Positions 45,787 to 54,913 of a stretch of DNA of 64,000 nucleotides are shown here, piece by piece. The notes below the pieces were generated by a model. The model worked only from the letters and a program-made list of their open reading frames with translations. It was not told the origin of the DNA and made no database searches. A program made the translations under genes and the position numbers. Position 1 is the first letter of the stretch. Each line of letters opens with the position of its first letter. The stretch spans positions 1,178,001-1,242,000 of the forward strand of contig JAPLFG010000003.1 of NCBI GenBank assembly GCA_026390795.1, in the 5' to 3' direction. This DNA is from Ignavibacteriales bacterium (lineage in GTDB: Bacteria; Bacteroidota; Ignavibacteria; Ignavibacteriales; Melioribacteraceae).

Positions 45787-46938
45787 TTATTTACCGAAAA
45801 ATATTTTTAGAGGCCGCCATACTCGTTTAGCCCAGGCGGCTTCGTTGTGTGTTGCCGCTTTATCAATATAAACGAACAGATCTTTATCAATTGAAAATTC
45901 TTTTTTCTCAAGAATGTTGACCATCTCGTTAACCCCGGGCATAAGTTGCGCATCCAGATCAACTCCGCCGTTATCAATATAAAGAGTGATCTTTTTTTTC
46001 TTCCCGGTATATTCCAAAACCTTGTTTACATAATTGATGTCTCTGAATTTGAATGCCGGGGAAAAACAAGCCGCCTTTGAAAATACTTCGGGGTGTTCCC
46101 ATGCGCACATCATAGAGATCAGCCCGCCCATTGATGAACCGGCAACCGCAGTGTTCTTAGCATCTGCCAAAGTTCTATATTTTGAATCAACGAACGGTTT
46201 TACTTTTTCAATAATAAATTTCATGTAAAGTCGGCCAAGGGGTGTATCGGAATATTCTATACTTCTGTCAACGGTATTATTCATCCCTACCATTATAATC
46301 GGCTGGATCACACCGTTTCGAATTAAACTATCCGCAGTTTCATCAACTTGCCAATCGATAAAATTGGTTGATGTTCGGGGATCGAAAATATTCTGCGCAT
46401 CGTGCATGTAGAGAACCGGATACCTTTTGTTGATTTCTTTTTCATAATCCGGCGGCAGCCAGATAATTATGTCTCTCGGTTTTAATCCGTCTATTGCAAA
46501 ATTTTTATAATATTCAACTTTGCCGGTTATCTGCCCCTGAACTTTGAAATTAGCCGTTACCTTGGAATTAAATTTATCCCTCCAATAGTTAATGACGGAA
46601 TTAATAGTTGTATCATGTTCAACTTTCAAAACTGCGTTTGGCGGAACAGTTGTATCGGCTTTCAATGCTTCCGTTTGCCAGCTTCCTTTTGTGAATTTGT
46701 ACTCAATTGTTGTCCCTTTTTCAAAAGTGAGAGTCTTCTGCCGTAATTCATTTGAAATTTTATCGAGCATTACTTTTGACGGATTCCAATTCCCGATCTC
46801 TTCCGTGTTCCCAACAATGTATACTCTGTCGCTGTCGCTCAATGTCGGCGTTTCAATTTTAAATGTTACGCTAATCTTTTCCTGCGAGTACACAGACAGC
46901 GATGCGGCAAAAATTAAAATCAATAAAATGCGTTTCAT
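45787..46938 (-). CDS. Secreted esterase with N-terminal CBM20-like domain
   Basis: A signal peptide precedes a starch-binding-like CBM20 domain (residues about 25-115: VYIVGNTEEIGNWNPS, TIEYKFTKGSWQTEA). The C-terminal half is an alpha/beta-hydrolase of the esterase D/Fes class with nucleophile motif GSSMGG (VAGSSMGGLISMM) and a terminal histidine in THNEAAW. It probably hydrolyses acyl esters of carbohydrates or siderophores. The ATG at 46938 is preferred over 46950, because AGGA lies 5 bases before it. Confidence 0.88.
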   Translation of the reverse strand: MKRILLILIFAASLSVYSQEKISVTFKIETPTLSDSDRVYIVGNTEEIGNWNPSKVMLDKISNELRQKTLTFEKGTTIEYKFTKGSWQTEALKADTTVPPNAVLKVEHDTTINSVINYWRDKFNSKVTANFKVQGQITGKVEYYKNFAIDGLKPRDIIIWLPPDYEKEINKRYPVLYMHDAQNIFDPRTSTNFIDWQVDETADSLIRNGVIQPIIMVGMNNTVDRSIEYSDTPLGRLYMKFIIEKVKPFVDSKYRTLADAKNTAVAGSSMGGLISMMCAWEHPEVFSKAACFSPAFKFRDINYVNKVLEYTGKKKKITLYIDNGGVDLDAQLMPGVNEMVNILEKKEFSIDKDLFVYIDKAATHNEAAWAKRVWRPLKIFFGK

Positions 46939-46998
46939 GATGATCCTCAATTACATTATTAAAAGTTTCTCTTGTTAAAATAATAATAGAGATGGAGT

Positions 46999-47439
46999 TT
47001 ATCTTTGAACATACTTTGGATTTTGTTTTCGCATGAATCTCTTTGGATTTTTCAAATTCTCGAAACCGAATTTTGCATATAAGCCGTGAGCATCCTTGGT
47101 TGCAAGCATCCACGATTTTAGGTCATTCAGTTCTGGATAATTTAGAATACACTTCATGAGCCATTTGGACAACCCGCGCTTGCGATATTCTTCAATTATA
47201 AAAACATCAGCAATGTAACCAAAGCTTGCGCGGTCAGTGACAACCCGTGCAAATCCAATTTGCACCTCATCGTAGTAAACGCCAAAACAGATTGAGCCAT
47301 GAATTGCCTTCTTAACTCTTTCCACTGAAATACCCTTAGACCAATATGCATCAATAAGAAACCCATGAATGGTTTTGATCTGCAGTCTCCGCTTGTCGGT
47401 GCTGATTGAGTATTTCCCCTTTTTGAATTCGTAGATCAT
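46999..47439 (-). CDS. GNAT family N-acetyltransferase
   Basis: The 146-residue protein has the GNAT core: VFIIEEYRKRGLSKWLMKCIL (motif A with R/Q-x-x-G-L) and a C-terminal AHGLYAKFGFENL. It transfers an acetyl group to an unknown amine. Its ATG overlaps the arylamine acetyltransferase stop by 4 bases (ATGA), so the two are co-translated. Confidence 0.9.
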   Translation of the reverse strand: MIYEFKKGKYSISTDKRRLQIKTIHGFLIDAYWSKGISVERVKKAIHGSICFGVYYDEVQIGFARVVTDRASFGYIADVFIIEEYRKRGLSKWLMKCILNYPELNDLKSWMLATKDAHGLYAKFGFENLKNPKRFMRKQNPKYVQR

Positions 47440-48188
47440 AACAACTCTATTTGAAAATTTTTTTTCAACAAATTGTAAAATTCATTTTTGTTTTTCACTT
47501 CTGTTTTCGTTTTAGTTCCGTTATCGGTAATTGTTAAAGATGAATTACTTAGTGTAATCCTACCTGTCTGAGTCGCAATTGTACAAAGCATTCTTGTTCG
47601 AAATATTGAATCTGGAAATGTCTGCTGATATTTACACATTTCTTCAAAATCTGTAAACATGCGTAAAGTTAAAGAAAATTTATACTGCAGCCTCCATTCG
47701 TAATTTTCTCTCCTCCTCAGATCAAATTCGTTTTCTGCAACGCGGATAATTTTATAATATCCGCTTACATCCCACAGTTCCCCGTTTGGAAATTCCAAAG
47801 GAATCCGGAATGAATCACCGAAGCCAACATCTACCATATATTTTTTTTCAAGATGAACAAGAAGAGTCATGTGATCAAACTCGGGACCTAGATCTTTCCT
47901 TTCATGATTAAAGACGCGTGCAGACAACATATCAACTTCAAAACCGAGTTGAGTAAGCAGCCAATGAAATAATCCATTAAGCTCGTAACAAAATCCGCCG
48001 CGCTTTGTTGGAATTATTTTTTTATAAATACGCTCAAGATCCAGTACAATATTATCCCGCTCCGGTATATCTAAATCCTCAAACGGAATCGAGAGCATGT
48101 GGGCATTTTGAAGTTCCGTCAGAAAATCAAGAGACGGCGGTTTGATCTTTTCTATACCAATCCGATTTAGATATTCTTCAATTTTCAT
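47436..48188 (-). CDS. nat: Arylamine N-acetyltransferase
   Basis: The catalytic triad is C67 (RGGFCYEL), H106 (FDHMTLL) and D120 (MVDVGFGD). The fold marker IPFEDLDI and length of 250 residues match the NAT family, which acetylates arylamines and hydrazines from acetyl-CoA. It overlaps a GNAT gene downstream, forming an acetyltransferase pair. Confidence 0.94.
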   Translation of the reverse strand: MKIEEYLNRIGIEKIKPPSLDFLTELQNAHMLSIPFEDLDIPERDNIVLDLERIYKKIIPTKRGGFCYELNGLFHWLLTQLGFEVDMLSARVFNHERKDLGPEFDHMTLLVHLEKKYMVDVGFGDSFRIPLEFPNGELWDVSGYYKIIRVAENEFDLRRRENYEWRLQYKFSLTLRMFTDFEEMCKYQQTFPDSIFRTRMLCTIATQTGRITLSNSSLTITDNGTKTKTEVKNKNEFYNLLKKNFQIELL

Positions 48189-48222
48189 AAAATGATCTTC
48201 TGCAATATTGAAAAGATCGGAA

Positions 48223-48618
48223 TCATTTCTTTTCGGTTCTCATCAACGCTACGCCATAAGGGAAAACCTCAACCGTCATTATTTTAGCTTTAACGGCGGG
48301 GTCATTCTCTGCTATTGTTTTTGCTTCTTCAAACGAATCTGCTTCATAAATAACAATTCCAAATGTTTTATCGAGAGCATTTTGTGTTCTTCCGGCTAGA
48401 ATTAAAGTTCCATCGGAGAGCATTTTTTGCAGATTCGCAAAGTGCTCCTGTACAATTTTATTTTTTTCCGGTGTCCAAGCGGCGGTATCAAGCATAGTTT
48501 TGTCGAGACGTAGAAGATAGAGATATTGCTTTTTTGATGATTGAGTTTCTTTGCTTTGTGAAAAAGAAATATTTACAACAATTAGAAAAATAATTGAAGT
48601 AAAGATCATTTTTTTCAT
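48223..48618 (-). CDS. Exported YciI-like protein
   Basis: A signal peptide (MKKMIFTSIIFLIVVNISFS) is followed by a YciI-like fold (YLYLLRLDK, LQKMLSDGTLILAGRTQ, FGIVIYEADSFEEAKTIAENDPAVKA). YciI-like proteins are small dimeric enzymes related to muconolactone isomerase; an exported form is less common. Function is unknown. Confidence 0.85.
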   Translation of the reverse strand: MKKMIFTSIIFLIVVNISFSQSKETQSSKKQYLYLLRLDKTMLDTAAWTPEKNKIVQEHFANLQKMLSDGTLILAGRTQNALDKTFGIVIYEADSFEEAKTIAENDPAVKAKIMTVEVFPYGVALMRTEKK

Positions 48619-48856
48619 ACCGACTCCTTTTCAAAATTAATTGTATGATGAAATTGGTCTAGTCTTACATAAATATTAATCTTAGAAGCAAATTCGACCC
48701 GCTGGACGAATAGTGCGACTCTTTGGTTGAATGTTAAATCCTCTCTTAGAAAATTCGTATAAAATTTTATTAAATTCATACAAATTCTTCCTGGCACGTT
48801 TTTTTACTTATGTTATTTGAAACAATACAATATTTACATTAACCCAGGAGTTTAAA

Positions 48857-49285
48857 ATGAAAAAGTTCGTATCACTGGTGGCTCTCTTCGCAATTCTAAT
48901 TGCATATTCAAACATCTACGCACAAACACAAAACCCAAATCCTCCGGCTCAACATGGCAAGGGATTCGTGGATAAAAACGGAGACGGTTACAACGATAAC
49001 GCGCCCGACCATGACGGAGATGGAATTCCAAATGGAGTTGATCCGGATTATAAAGGTCCAAAACTTCAGAAAAATAAATTTGTTGATTTGAATGGTGACG
49101 GAATTAACGACAATGCAGGCAAAGGTAAACGCGGCGGGAAAAACGGTAAGGGCGGATACGGTCCCGGCAATGGCACCGGCAATAATGGCGTTGGTCCTAA
49201 AAACGGAACCGGTAATGGGGTTGGAACTGGAACTTCTACAGGAACTCATGGAACAAACGGACGCGGACATAGAGGCGGAAAGTAG
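48857..49285 (+). CDS. Small secreted Gly-rich protein with calcium-loop repeats
   Basis: A signal peptide (MKKFVSLVALFAILIAYSNIYA) is followed by three Asp-rich loops: DKNGDGYND, DHDGDGIPNGVD and DLNGDGIND, which match thrombospondin type 3 or EF-hand calcium motifs. The C-terminal half is a Gly/Lys/Asn-rich low-complexity tail ending HRGGK. A related layout occurs at 57604-57939. Ribosome site AGGAG precedes the ATG, and a strong terminator follows. Function is unknown. Confidence 0.85.
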   Translation: MKKFVSLVALFAILIAYSNIYAQTQNPNPPAQHGKGFVDKNGDGYNDNAPDHDGDGIPNGVDPDYKGPKLQKNKFVDLNGDGINDNAGKGKRGGKNGKGGYGPGNGTGNNGVGPKNGTGNGVGTGTSTGTHGTNGRGHRGGK

Positions 49286-49315
49286 TATGTAGTAAAATCG
49301 AAAAATCAGTTAACC

Positions 49316-49342
49316 GGGACTCTTTGGAGTCCCATTTTTTTT
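49316..49342 (+). terminator. Rho-independent terminator
   Basis: GGGACTC and GAGTCCC form a perfect 7-bp stem around a TTTG loop, followed by ATTTTTTTT. It ends the Gly-rich protein gene. The next gene's GAGG ribosome site begins right after it. Confidence 0.92.
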
Positions 49343-49352
49343 GAGGTTATAA

Positions 49353-50492
49353 ATGTATCAACTTGTAAGCAGCAAAGTAATTATTTTTTTCATCACATTA
49401 TTTTCAATCTTCTCAATTAGCACTGCTCAGTGGAGTTTTAAATTATCCACAGATCAAGAATATAATGACAATCCTTTCCGCACTCAGCTTGCAACAAAAA
49501 CATTTCTCTCATCAGTAGATTTCGGATTAGAAAACCATATTGGAGATTTTTCCGTTGGTTATTACGGAAGTTACCTGAATTTTGATGTTGTACCCGAAAG
49601 AAATTTTTATTGGCATCAAATTGCCGCATGGAAAGACTATGAAAACTCCGCTTTAGGTATTTATGCAGAGCAAGGATTGAACAAAGATATTTATACATAC
49701 TATGATTACTCGAATATCACTGCGTATTATCGTCACCAATTCAGTTTGAAAGATTTTCACTTTACTTTGTCTCCGAATCTAAGTCTTACCAAGTATAAGA
49801 ATATAAGTATAATGGATAATTACAAAGGAAGTTTGGGTTTGAATATAAACCATGGTTTTGAGAGCGGAACAACGCTTATAACCGGCGGTTCATTTAATTA
49901 CAAAAAATATCTTAACCCCGTACAATCAGGCACATATACTTATCTTGATGAGAACAACACACTAATAACAGATACTTATATAGATAAGAATGTTTCATCA
50001 ATTACACAGTTGGTTTCCTTCGGAAGAATCGCTCAATCGATTACACCAACAACCGGGCTGGCAGTACAATTTACGAACCGAAGTATTCTGAATGGATTCG
50101 GCGCCTTTGTGAAAGATCTGAATATGATCTACGGTGATGAATCCGAAATGTTTGATGATCCGGTAAATTATGAGGGCAACAATCTTTCTGTTGAACTCAC
50201 TCAGATATTTTTCGATGACTTAGAATTAAAATCTGGATTATATTTGAATCAAAAACACTATCCTTCTCAAGGAATCTATGACGTTCTTTACAATTACGAT
50301 ACCGGTGTAATGCGAAATGACACTCAAAATATTTTTAACTTTTCAATCAAGAAAAGTATTCCTTTGGGATTCTTAAATGACACCAATCTATCGATAGGGC
50401 TAAACTATCAACTCATTGATAACAAATCGAACAGCGTTCCATTCAATTATAAAAACAATTCACTTAGTCTAAATCTGGGGTTTCAATTTTAA
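49353..50492 (+). CDS. Predicted outer-membrane beta-barrel protein
   Basis: After a signal peptide, the 379-residue sequence has alternating hydrophobic and aromatic residues over its full length (FSVGYYGSYLNF, LSLTKYKN, LSIGLNYQL, and a C-terminal LSLNLGFQF ending in phenylalanine), as expected for a beta-barrel. No named family is recognised. It lies directly after a terminator, so it is expressed from that site or by read-through. A GAGG ribosome site is present. Confidence 0.75.
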   Translation: MYQLVSSKVIIFFITLFSIFSISTAQWSFKLSTDQEYNDNPFRTQLATKTFLSSVDFGLENHIGDFSVGYYGSYLNFDVVPERNFYWHQIAAWKDYENSALGIYAEQGLNKDIYTYYDYSNITAYYRHQFSLKDFHFTLSPNLSLTKYKNISIMDNYKGSLGLNINHGFESGTTLITGGSFNYKKYLNPVQSGTYTYLDENNTLITDTYIDKNVSSITQLVSFGRIAQSITPTTGLAVQFTNRSILNGFGAFVKDLNMIYGDESEMFDDPVNYEGNNLSVELTQIFFDDLELKSGLYLNQKHYPSQGIYDVLYNYDTGVMRNDTQNIFNFSIKKSIPLGFLNDTNLSIGLNYQLIDNKSNSVPFNYKNNSLSLNLGFQF

Positions 50493-50590
50493 AGCCGTTA
50501 AATCAAATATAGCTGAATCCATTTGCAAAGCTTCGCTTCTTATTATTGATGAATTTTTCAGTAAATTGAATTTATAGATTGAGGATTGAA

Positions 50591-52606
50591 GTGAAGGTTT
50601 TTAAGAATTTTTTTGTCCAAACGAAAAGTCTGATCTTAATTTTCTTTGTAACCGCCGTAATTGTCATCTCTTCCAGTCTTATCGAATTGAACCAAAGCAA
50701 AAGCGAGATGCTGGAGTTGATGGAAAAACAAGGACATTCCTTGCTCGAAACTCTTCTTGCCTCATCCAACATTGCTCTCCTCTCATACGAGAAAATAGAA
50801 AATGAATTAAAACAAAAGCTGCTGAGTAATGCCGTAATGATCCGAATGATGTATGAAAACGGTTTAGTTAACAATTCCCTTTTAGAAAATATTACAAAGA
50901 ATAATCAGATTTACCGGATAAACATTTTTGATAGGAATGGAATTAAAAGATTTACCAGCCATAGAGAAATTCATTCCGACTTACCCGAAAAGGAAAATCC
51001 TATAAAGTATATTGAACCAATTTTGAATGGTGAAGCCGATACACTTATTATCGGCATTAAGTCTGCTCGGTTTCAAGAAGGACAAAGATTTGCGGTTGCA
51101 GTATCAACAAAAGACGGCGGTGCAATTGTGCTTAATGTTGACGCTGAAGATCTGTTAAAATTTAGAAAACAAGTTGGTTTTGGTATTCTGCTGAAAAAAG
51201 TAACCGAGAATTCACAAATTGTATATGCGGCATTGCAAGATGAAAAAGGAATAATTGCAGGTTCCGGTGAAGTTCAAAATTTAGAAGCAATTGATTCTTC
51301 AGAAGTATTAAAAAAAACTCTCTCAGAAAATTCATATAAATGGCGCATTGCAAAAATAGGTTCGCTAGAAGTTTTTGAAGCGTTGCATCCATTCGTGTAT
51401 AACAACAAAACAATTGGAATATTCCGGCTGGGGATTTCGATGGAACCGCTGAATAAAATAAATGAGCGGTTAACAAGAAGAGTTATCTTTATAGGAATCG
51501 TTCTTTTTATTTTTGGATTTGTAACCATGACGTTGATCTTTGTAAGACAAAACTTCGATCTGCTTTCAAAAAGATTTACCGCAATTGAATCCTACTCGAG
51601 CCGCATAATAGATAATGTAAGTGATGGAATTATTGTCTTAGATTCAAGTAAGAAGATCCAGACCATTAATAAAGCCGGTGAAATCCTTCTTGGTATTGAT
51701 GAAGGAAAATCAAAAGGAAAAGAGTTCTTTTCTTTTTTTGCAGGCAGTAAGTGTGAAAAGATTTTGCATTCAACTTCCTCAATAGAAGAAATCGAGTGTA
51801 ATATTGCTGGAAAGGAAAAAGTATTTTTAGTCTCAATGAGCGACTTCTATGATGAGAACAAAGAGAACAGAACAATATTGGTGTTAAGAGATTTAACCGA
51901 ATTGAAATTGCTTGAGAAACAAATTGAAAGAAGTGAACGGCTTGTGGCAATGGGCGAGTTAGCTTCCTCGGTTGCCCATGAAATTAGAAATCCTTTGAAT
52001 TCTATTGGTACCATTGCTCAACAGTTAGGAAAAGACTTCGCTCCGAAAGAGAATGAAGATGAATTTAAAAGTCTGACTCAAGTTGTCTATAAAGAAGTGA
52101 GGAGGATAAACGAGACAATAGAGAGCTTCTTGAAATTTGCTAAGCCCCAGCCGATTAATGCAACTGATTTTTTTATAAATGAATTATTTGATCAGTTAGA
52201 GAAACAGTATCAGCCGCTCTTAGCACAGAAAAAAATCAAACTGAATATTAGTCTAGGTTATGACGGCAGTGTTCTCTGGGATAAAACACAGATGACGCAA
52301 GTATTCATAAATTTATTTGAAAATTCCATTGATGCGGTTGCCGAGAAAGGAGAAATAAATATTGATGTTACAGAACTGAAGAATAATCAAGTCGAAATTA
52401 AGTTCGCGGATAACGGAAAAGGAATTTCATCCGATGATCTGAAACGGATTTTTAATCTTTACTTCACAACAAAATCAAAAGGAAGCGGAATCGGGCTTAG
52501 CATTGTTCAGAAAATAATTTCCGAACACAATGGATTGCTCTCTGTACAAAGTGAACAGAAAAATGGAACTGTTTTTACAATTGTTTTACCGAAGTATTAT
52601 TCATAA
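50591..52606 (+). CDS. NtrB-like membrane histidine kinase with PAS domain
   Basis: Two membrane spans (about residues 8-30 and 300-320) enclose a long periplasmic sensor. A PAS domain (about 335-440), a HisKA domain with LASSVAHEIRNPLNSI and a HATPase domain with INLFENSIDAV and GSGIGLSIVQKII follow. It phosphorylates the NtrC-type regulator encoded 10 bases downstream. The start is taken as GTG at 50591, which has GAGGA 5 bases upstream; an in-frame TTG at 50579 lacks such a site. Confidence 0.92.
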   Translation: MKVFKNFFVQTKSLILIFFVTAVIVISSSLIELNQSKSEMLELMEKQGHSLLETLLASSNIALLSYEKIENELKQKLLSNAVMIRMMYENGLVNNSLLENITKNNQIYRINIFDRNGIKRFTSHREIHSDLPEKENPIKYIEPILNGEADTLIIGIKSARFQEGQRFAVAVSTKDGGAIVLNVDAEDLLKFRKQVGFGILLKKVTENSQIVYAALQDEKGIIAGSGEVQNLEAIDSSEVLKKTLSENSYKWRIAKIGSLEVFEALHPFVYNNKTIGIFRLGISMEPLNKINERLTRRVIFIGIVLFIFGFVTMTLIFVRQNFDLLSKRFTAIESYSSRIIDNVSDGIIVLDSSKKIQTINKAGEILLGIDEGKSKGKEFFSFFAGSKCEKILHSTSSIEEIECNIAGKEKVFLVSMSDFYDENKENRTILVLRDLTELKLLEKQIERSERLVAMGELASSVAHEIRNPLNSIGTIAQQLGKDFAPKENEDEFKSLTQVVYKEVRRINETIESFLKFAKPQPINATDFFINELFDQLEKQYQPLLAQKKIKLNISLGYDGSVLWDKTQMTQVFINLFENSIDAVAEKGEINIDVTELKNNQVEIKFADNGKGISSDDLKRIFNLYFTTKSKGSGIGLSIVQKIISEHNGLLSVQSEQKNGTVFTIVLPKYYS

Positions 52607-52615
52607 GAGGAAAGA

Positions 52616-53977
52616 ATGAATAGCTTTTCAATTTTAGTTATTGATGATGAAGAATCTCAGCTACAATCCTTAAAAAGTTTTTTAACTAAGCGCGGGTTTA
52701 TTATTTATACAGCGAGTAACGGAGAAGATGGGTATAGAATCGCCGGATCAAATTTGGTCGATATTGTACTGACTGATTTTAATATGCCCGGCTGGAACGG
52801 TTTGCAAGTTCTTCAAAAAATGAAAGGACTAAATACTGAGATTGACATTGTTGTGATGACCGCCTTCGGAACTATTGAAAGCGCCGTAAACCTTATGAAA
52901 GAAGGCGCGTTTGATTATTTGACCAAACCGATCGATTTGGATGAATTGGAAAATATTCTTGGAAAGATTAAAGAAAGAAAACTGCTGATCGGCGAGAATA
53001 AATTATTAAGAGAGCAGCTTCAAGATAAATTCCGGTTTGAACAGATCATTTCTCAAAGCAATTTGATGGAAGCCGTATTAAACACTGCCGGAAGAGTTGC
53101 GAATTCCAAGGCAACCGTATTAATAAGAGGCGAAAGTGGAACCGGAAAAGAATTGATCGCTAAAGCAATTCATTTTACCAGTCCGAGGAAAGATAAACCG
53201 TTTATAACTGTAAATGTAGCTTCGCTTTCCGAAAATTTGCTCGAAAGCGAATTGTTCGGACACGAGAAAGGATCTTTTACCGGCGCTACAAATCAAAGAA
53301 TCGGCAGATTTGAAGAAGCAAACGGCGGAACAATTTTTATTGATGAAGTAGGAGATGTTCCGTTATCTGTACAAGTAAAGCTTCTTAGAGTCATTCAATT
53401 CGGAGATGTACAAAAAATCGGCAGCAGTAATTTAATTCACACAGATGTAAGAATAATTGCGGCTACTCATAGAAATTTAGAAGAGATGATAAAGAACGGA
53501 GAGTTCAGAGAAGATCTATTCTATAGATTAAACGTTGTTGAGATTGTTCTTCCGTCTCTTCGTCAGCGTAAGGAAGATGTTCCCGTTTTGGCAGATCATT
53601 TTATAAAGAAATATGCAAAAGAAAATCAGAAAGAGATAAAAGGAATCAGCCGGGAAGCATTGGACCAATTGATGAAATATAATTTTCCCGGCAATGTACG
53701 CGAACTTGAAAACATAATTGAACGCGCCGTAGTTTTGACGAGAAATGAATTCATCGCGATAGAAGATTTGCCAATACTTACAAACATCAAAGAGATTGAT
53801 AAAAAAATGGATCCTTACAATTTTGACGACGGATATGAAGAAAAAATTAAATCGTATGAACGAACAATGATTCAGGAAGCATTAACTAGAACAAACGGCA
53901 ACAAAAGCGCCGCAGCACGAATACTTGGAATCAGCGAGCGGCATTTGAGATCGCGGTTGGAAAGAATTAATAATTAA
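52616..53977 (+). CDS. NtrC-family sigma-54-dependent response regulator with GSFTGA loop
   Basis: Receiver D54 (VLTDFNMP), AAA+ with Walker A GESGTGKE (172-179) and contact loop GSFTGA at 219-224 in place of the usual GAFTGA, and a Fis-type helix-turn-helix (NKSAAARILGISERHLRSRL). It pairs with the membrane kinase 10 bases upstream. The alanine-to-serine change in the loop is found in some active members, so function is probably kept. Confidence 0.93.
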   Translation: MNSFSILVIDDEESQLQSLKSFLTKRGFIIYTASNGEDGYRIAGSNLVDIVLTDFNMPGWNGLQVLQKMKGLNTEIDIVVMTAFGTIESAVNLMKEGAFDYLTKPIDLDELENILGKIKERKLLIGENKLLREQLQDKFRFEQIISQSNLMEAVLNTAGRVANSKATVLIRGESGTGKELIAKAIHFTSPRKDKPFITVNVASLSENLLESELFGHEKGSFTGATNQRIGRFEEANGGTIFIDEVGDVPLSVQVKLLRVIQFGDVQKIGSSNLIHTDVRIIAATHRNLEEMIKNGEFREDLFYRLNVVEIVLPSLRQRKEDVPVLADHFIKKYAKENQKEIKGISREALDQLMKYNFPGNVRELENIIERAVVLTRNEFIAIEDLPILTNIKEIDKKMDPYNFDDGYEEKIKSYERTMIQEALTRTNGNKSAAARILGISERHLRSRLERINN

Positions 53978-54070
53978 TCCCATTACGTATATCCCGCCCC
54001 GGCAATCGTAGTTGACTAATAACAAATTAAGCCATAAGTTTGTTATGAGCATATGCTCATTATAAATATT

Positions 54071-54472
54071 ATGCCGAGAAACAAAAAACATAGAACCGTT
54101 AAATGCAATCCAACCGCTTACTATTATAAGCCGCAGTCAATTCCTTTATCAGAACTGGAAGAAGTAATTCTCGAAATCGACGAACTGGAATCACTTCGTT
54201 TGGCAGACTATCTGGCGCACTCGCACGAACAGGCAGCCGCAAAGATGACAATATCCCGCTCAACATTTGGCCGTATAGTTGAAAGCGCTAGGAATAAAGT
54301 TGTTGATGCAATTCTAAACGGCAAGGCGATTAAAATAGGAAATGAGTTCCCGGAAAAGTTAAAAGAAAAGCGCGCGGTTAAGTGCAAAAATTGCGGTTCA
54401 CCAAGAAAAAATGTTCCATCGGACAAAAACGAAACTTGCCATAAGTGCAAAAAAATAAATAAGGAGAAATAA
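54071..54472 (+). CDS. DUF134 family DNA-binding protein
   Basis: The protein starts MPRNKKHRTVKCNP at 54071 and has the DUF134 helix-turn-helix (LESLRLADYLAHSHEQAAAKMTISRSTFGRI) followed by a zinc-ribbon (CKNCG and CHKC). An upstream in-frame ATG at 54053 is not preferred, because relatives begin at MPRNKK or MPRPRK. DUF134 proteins are often next to NifX/NifB-domain proteins, as here (one base gap), and may regulate them. Confidence 0.88.
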   Translation: MPRNKKHRTVKCNPTAYYYKPQSIPLSELEEVILEIDELESLRLADYLAHSHEQAAAKMTISRSTFGRIVESARNKVVDAILNGKAIKIGNEFPEKLKEKRAVKCKNCGSPRKNVPSDKNETCHKCKKINKEK

Positions 54473-54473
54473 A

Positions 54474-54860
54474 ATGAAGTTTGCAGTACCCACCACACAA
54501 GAAAACCAGGTTGATGCTCACTTCGGACATTGCGAATTTTTTACTGTGTTCTCCGTTGAAGATGGGGAAATTAAAAACTCTCAGATTGTAGAATCGCCGC
54601 AAGGCTGCGGATGTAAATCAAACATTGCATCTGTTCTTCAGGAAATGGGCGTCAGCATTATGCTGGCCGGCAATATAGGAGGCGGTGCCGTTAATGTTCT
54701 AAATCAAAGTGGAATAGATGTTGTTAGAGGATGCGGCGGTGATGTAAATGAACTTGTCAAAGAATTTGTTAAGGGAGAACTTGTTGATTCGGGTGAATCA
54801 TGCCGTCAACACGAAAGTCATACTCATGACGACGGCCATCAATGCGGACATAATAATTAG
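54474..54860 (+). CDS. NifX/NafY-type dinitrogenase iron-molybdenum cofactor family protein
   Basis: The domain begins FAVPTTQENQVDAHFGHCEFFTVF and has GCGCKSN and the VSIMLAGNIGGGAVNVLNQ core of this family. The tail from residue 100 is rich in Cys and His (ESCRQHESHTHDDGHQCGHNN), a possible metal-binding extension. No nitrogenase gene is in the window, so it probably binds another metal cofactor or Fe-S carrier. A GGAG ribosome site overlaps the DUF134 stop. Confidence 0.9.
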   Translation: MKFAVPTTQENQVDAHFGHCEFFTVFSVEDGEIKNSQIVESPQGCGCKSNIASVLQEMGVSIMLAGNIGGGAVNVLNQSGIDVVRGCGGDVNELVKEFVKGELVDSGESCRQHESHTHDDGHQCGHNN

Positions 54861-54906
54861 AAAGACGCTGCCGCAGAATTTATCTGCGGCAGCTTTTACT
54901 TTTTCT
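54861..54906. terminator. Strong bidirectional terminator
   Basis: GCTGCCGCAGA and TCTGCGGCAGC make a perfect 11-bp GC-rich stem (54867-54877 and 54883-54893) with an ATTTA loop. TTTT-A-CTTTTT follows on the plus strand. It lies between the NifX-like gene and the convergent porin-cytochrome gene. Confidence 0.94.
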
Positions 54907-54913
54907 TTAGTTC

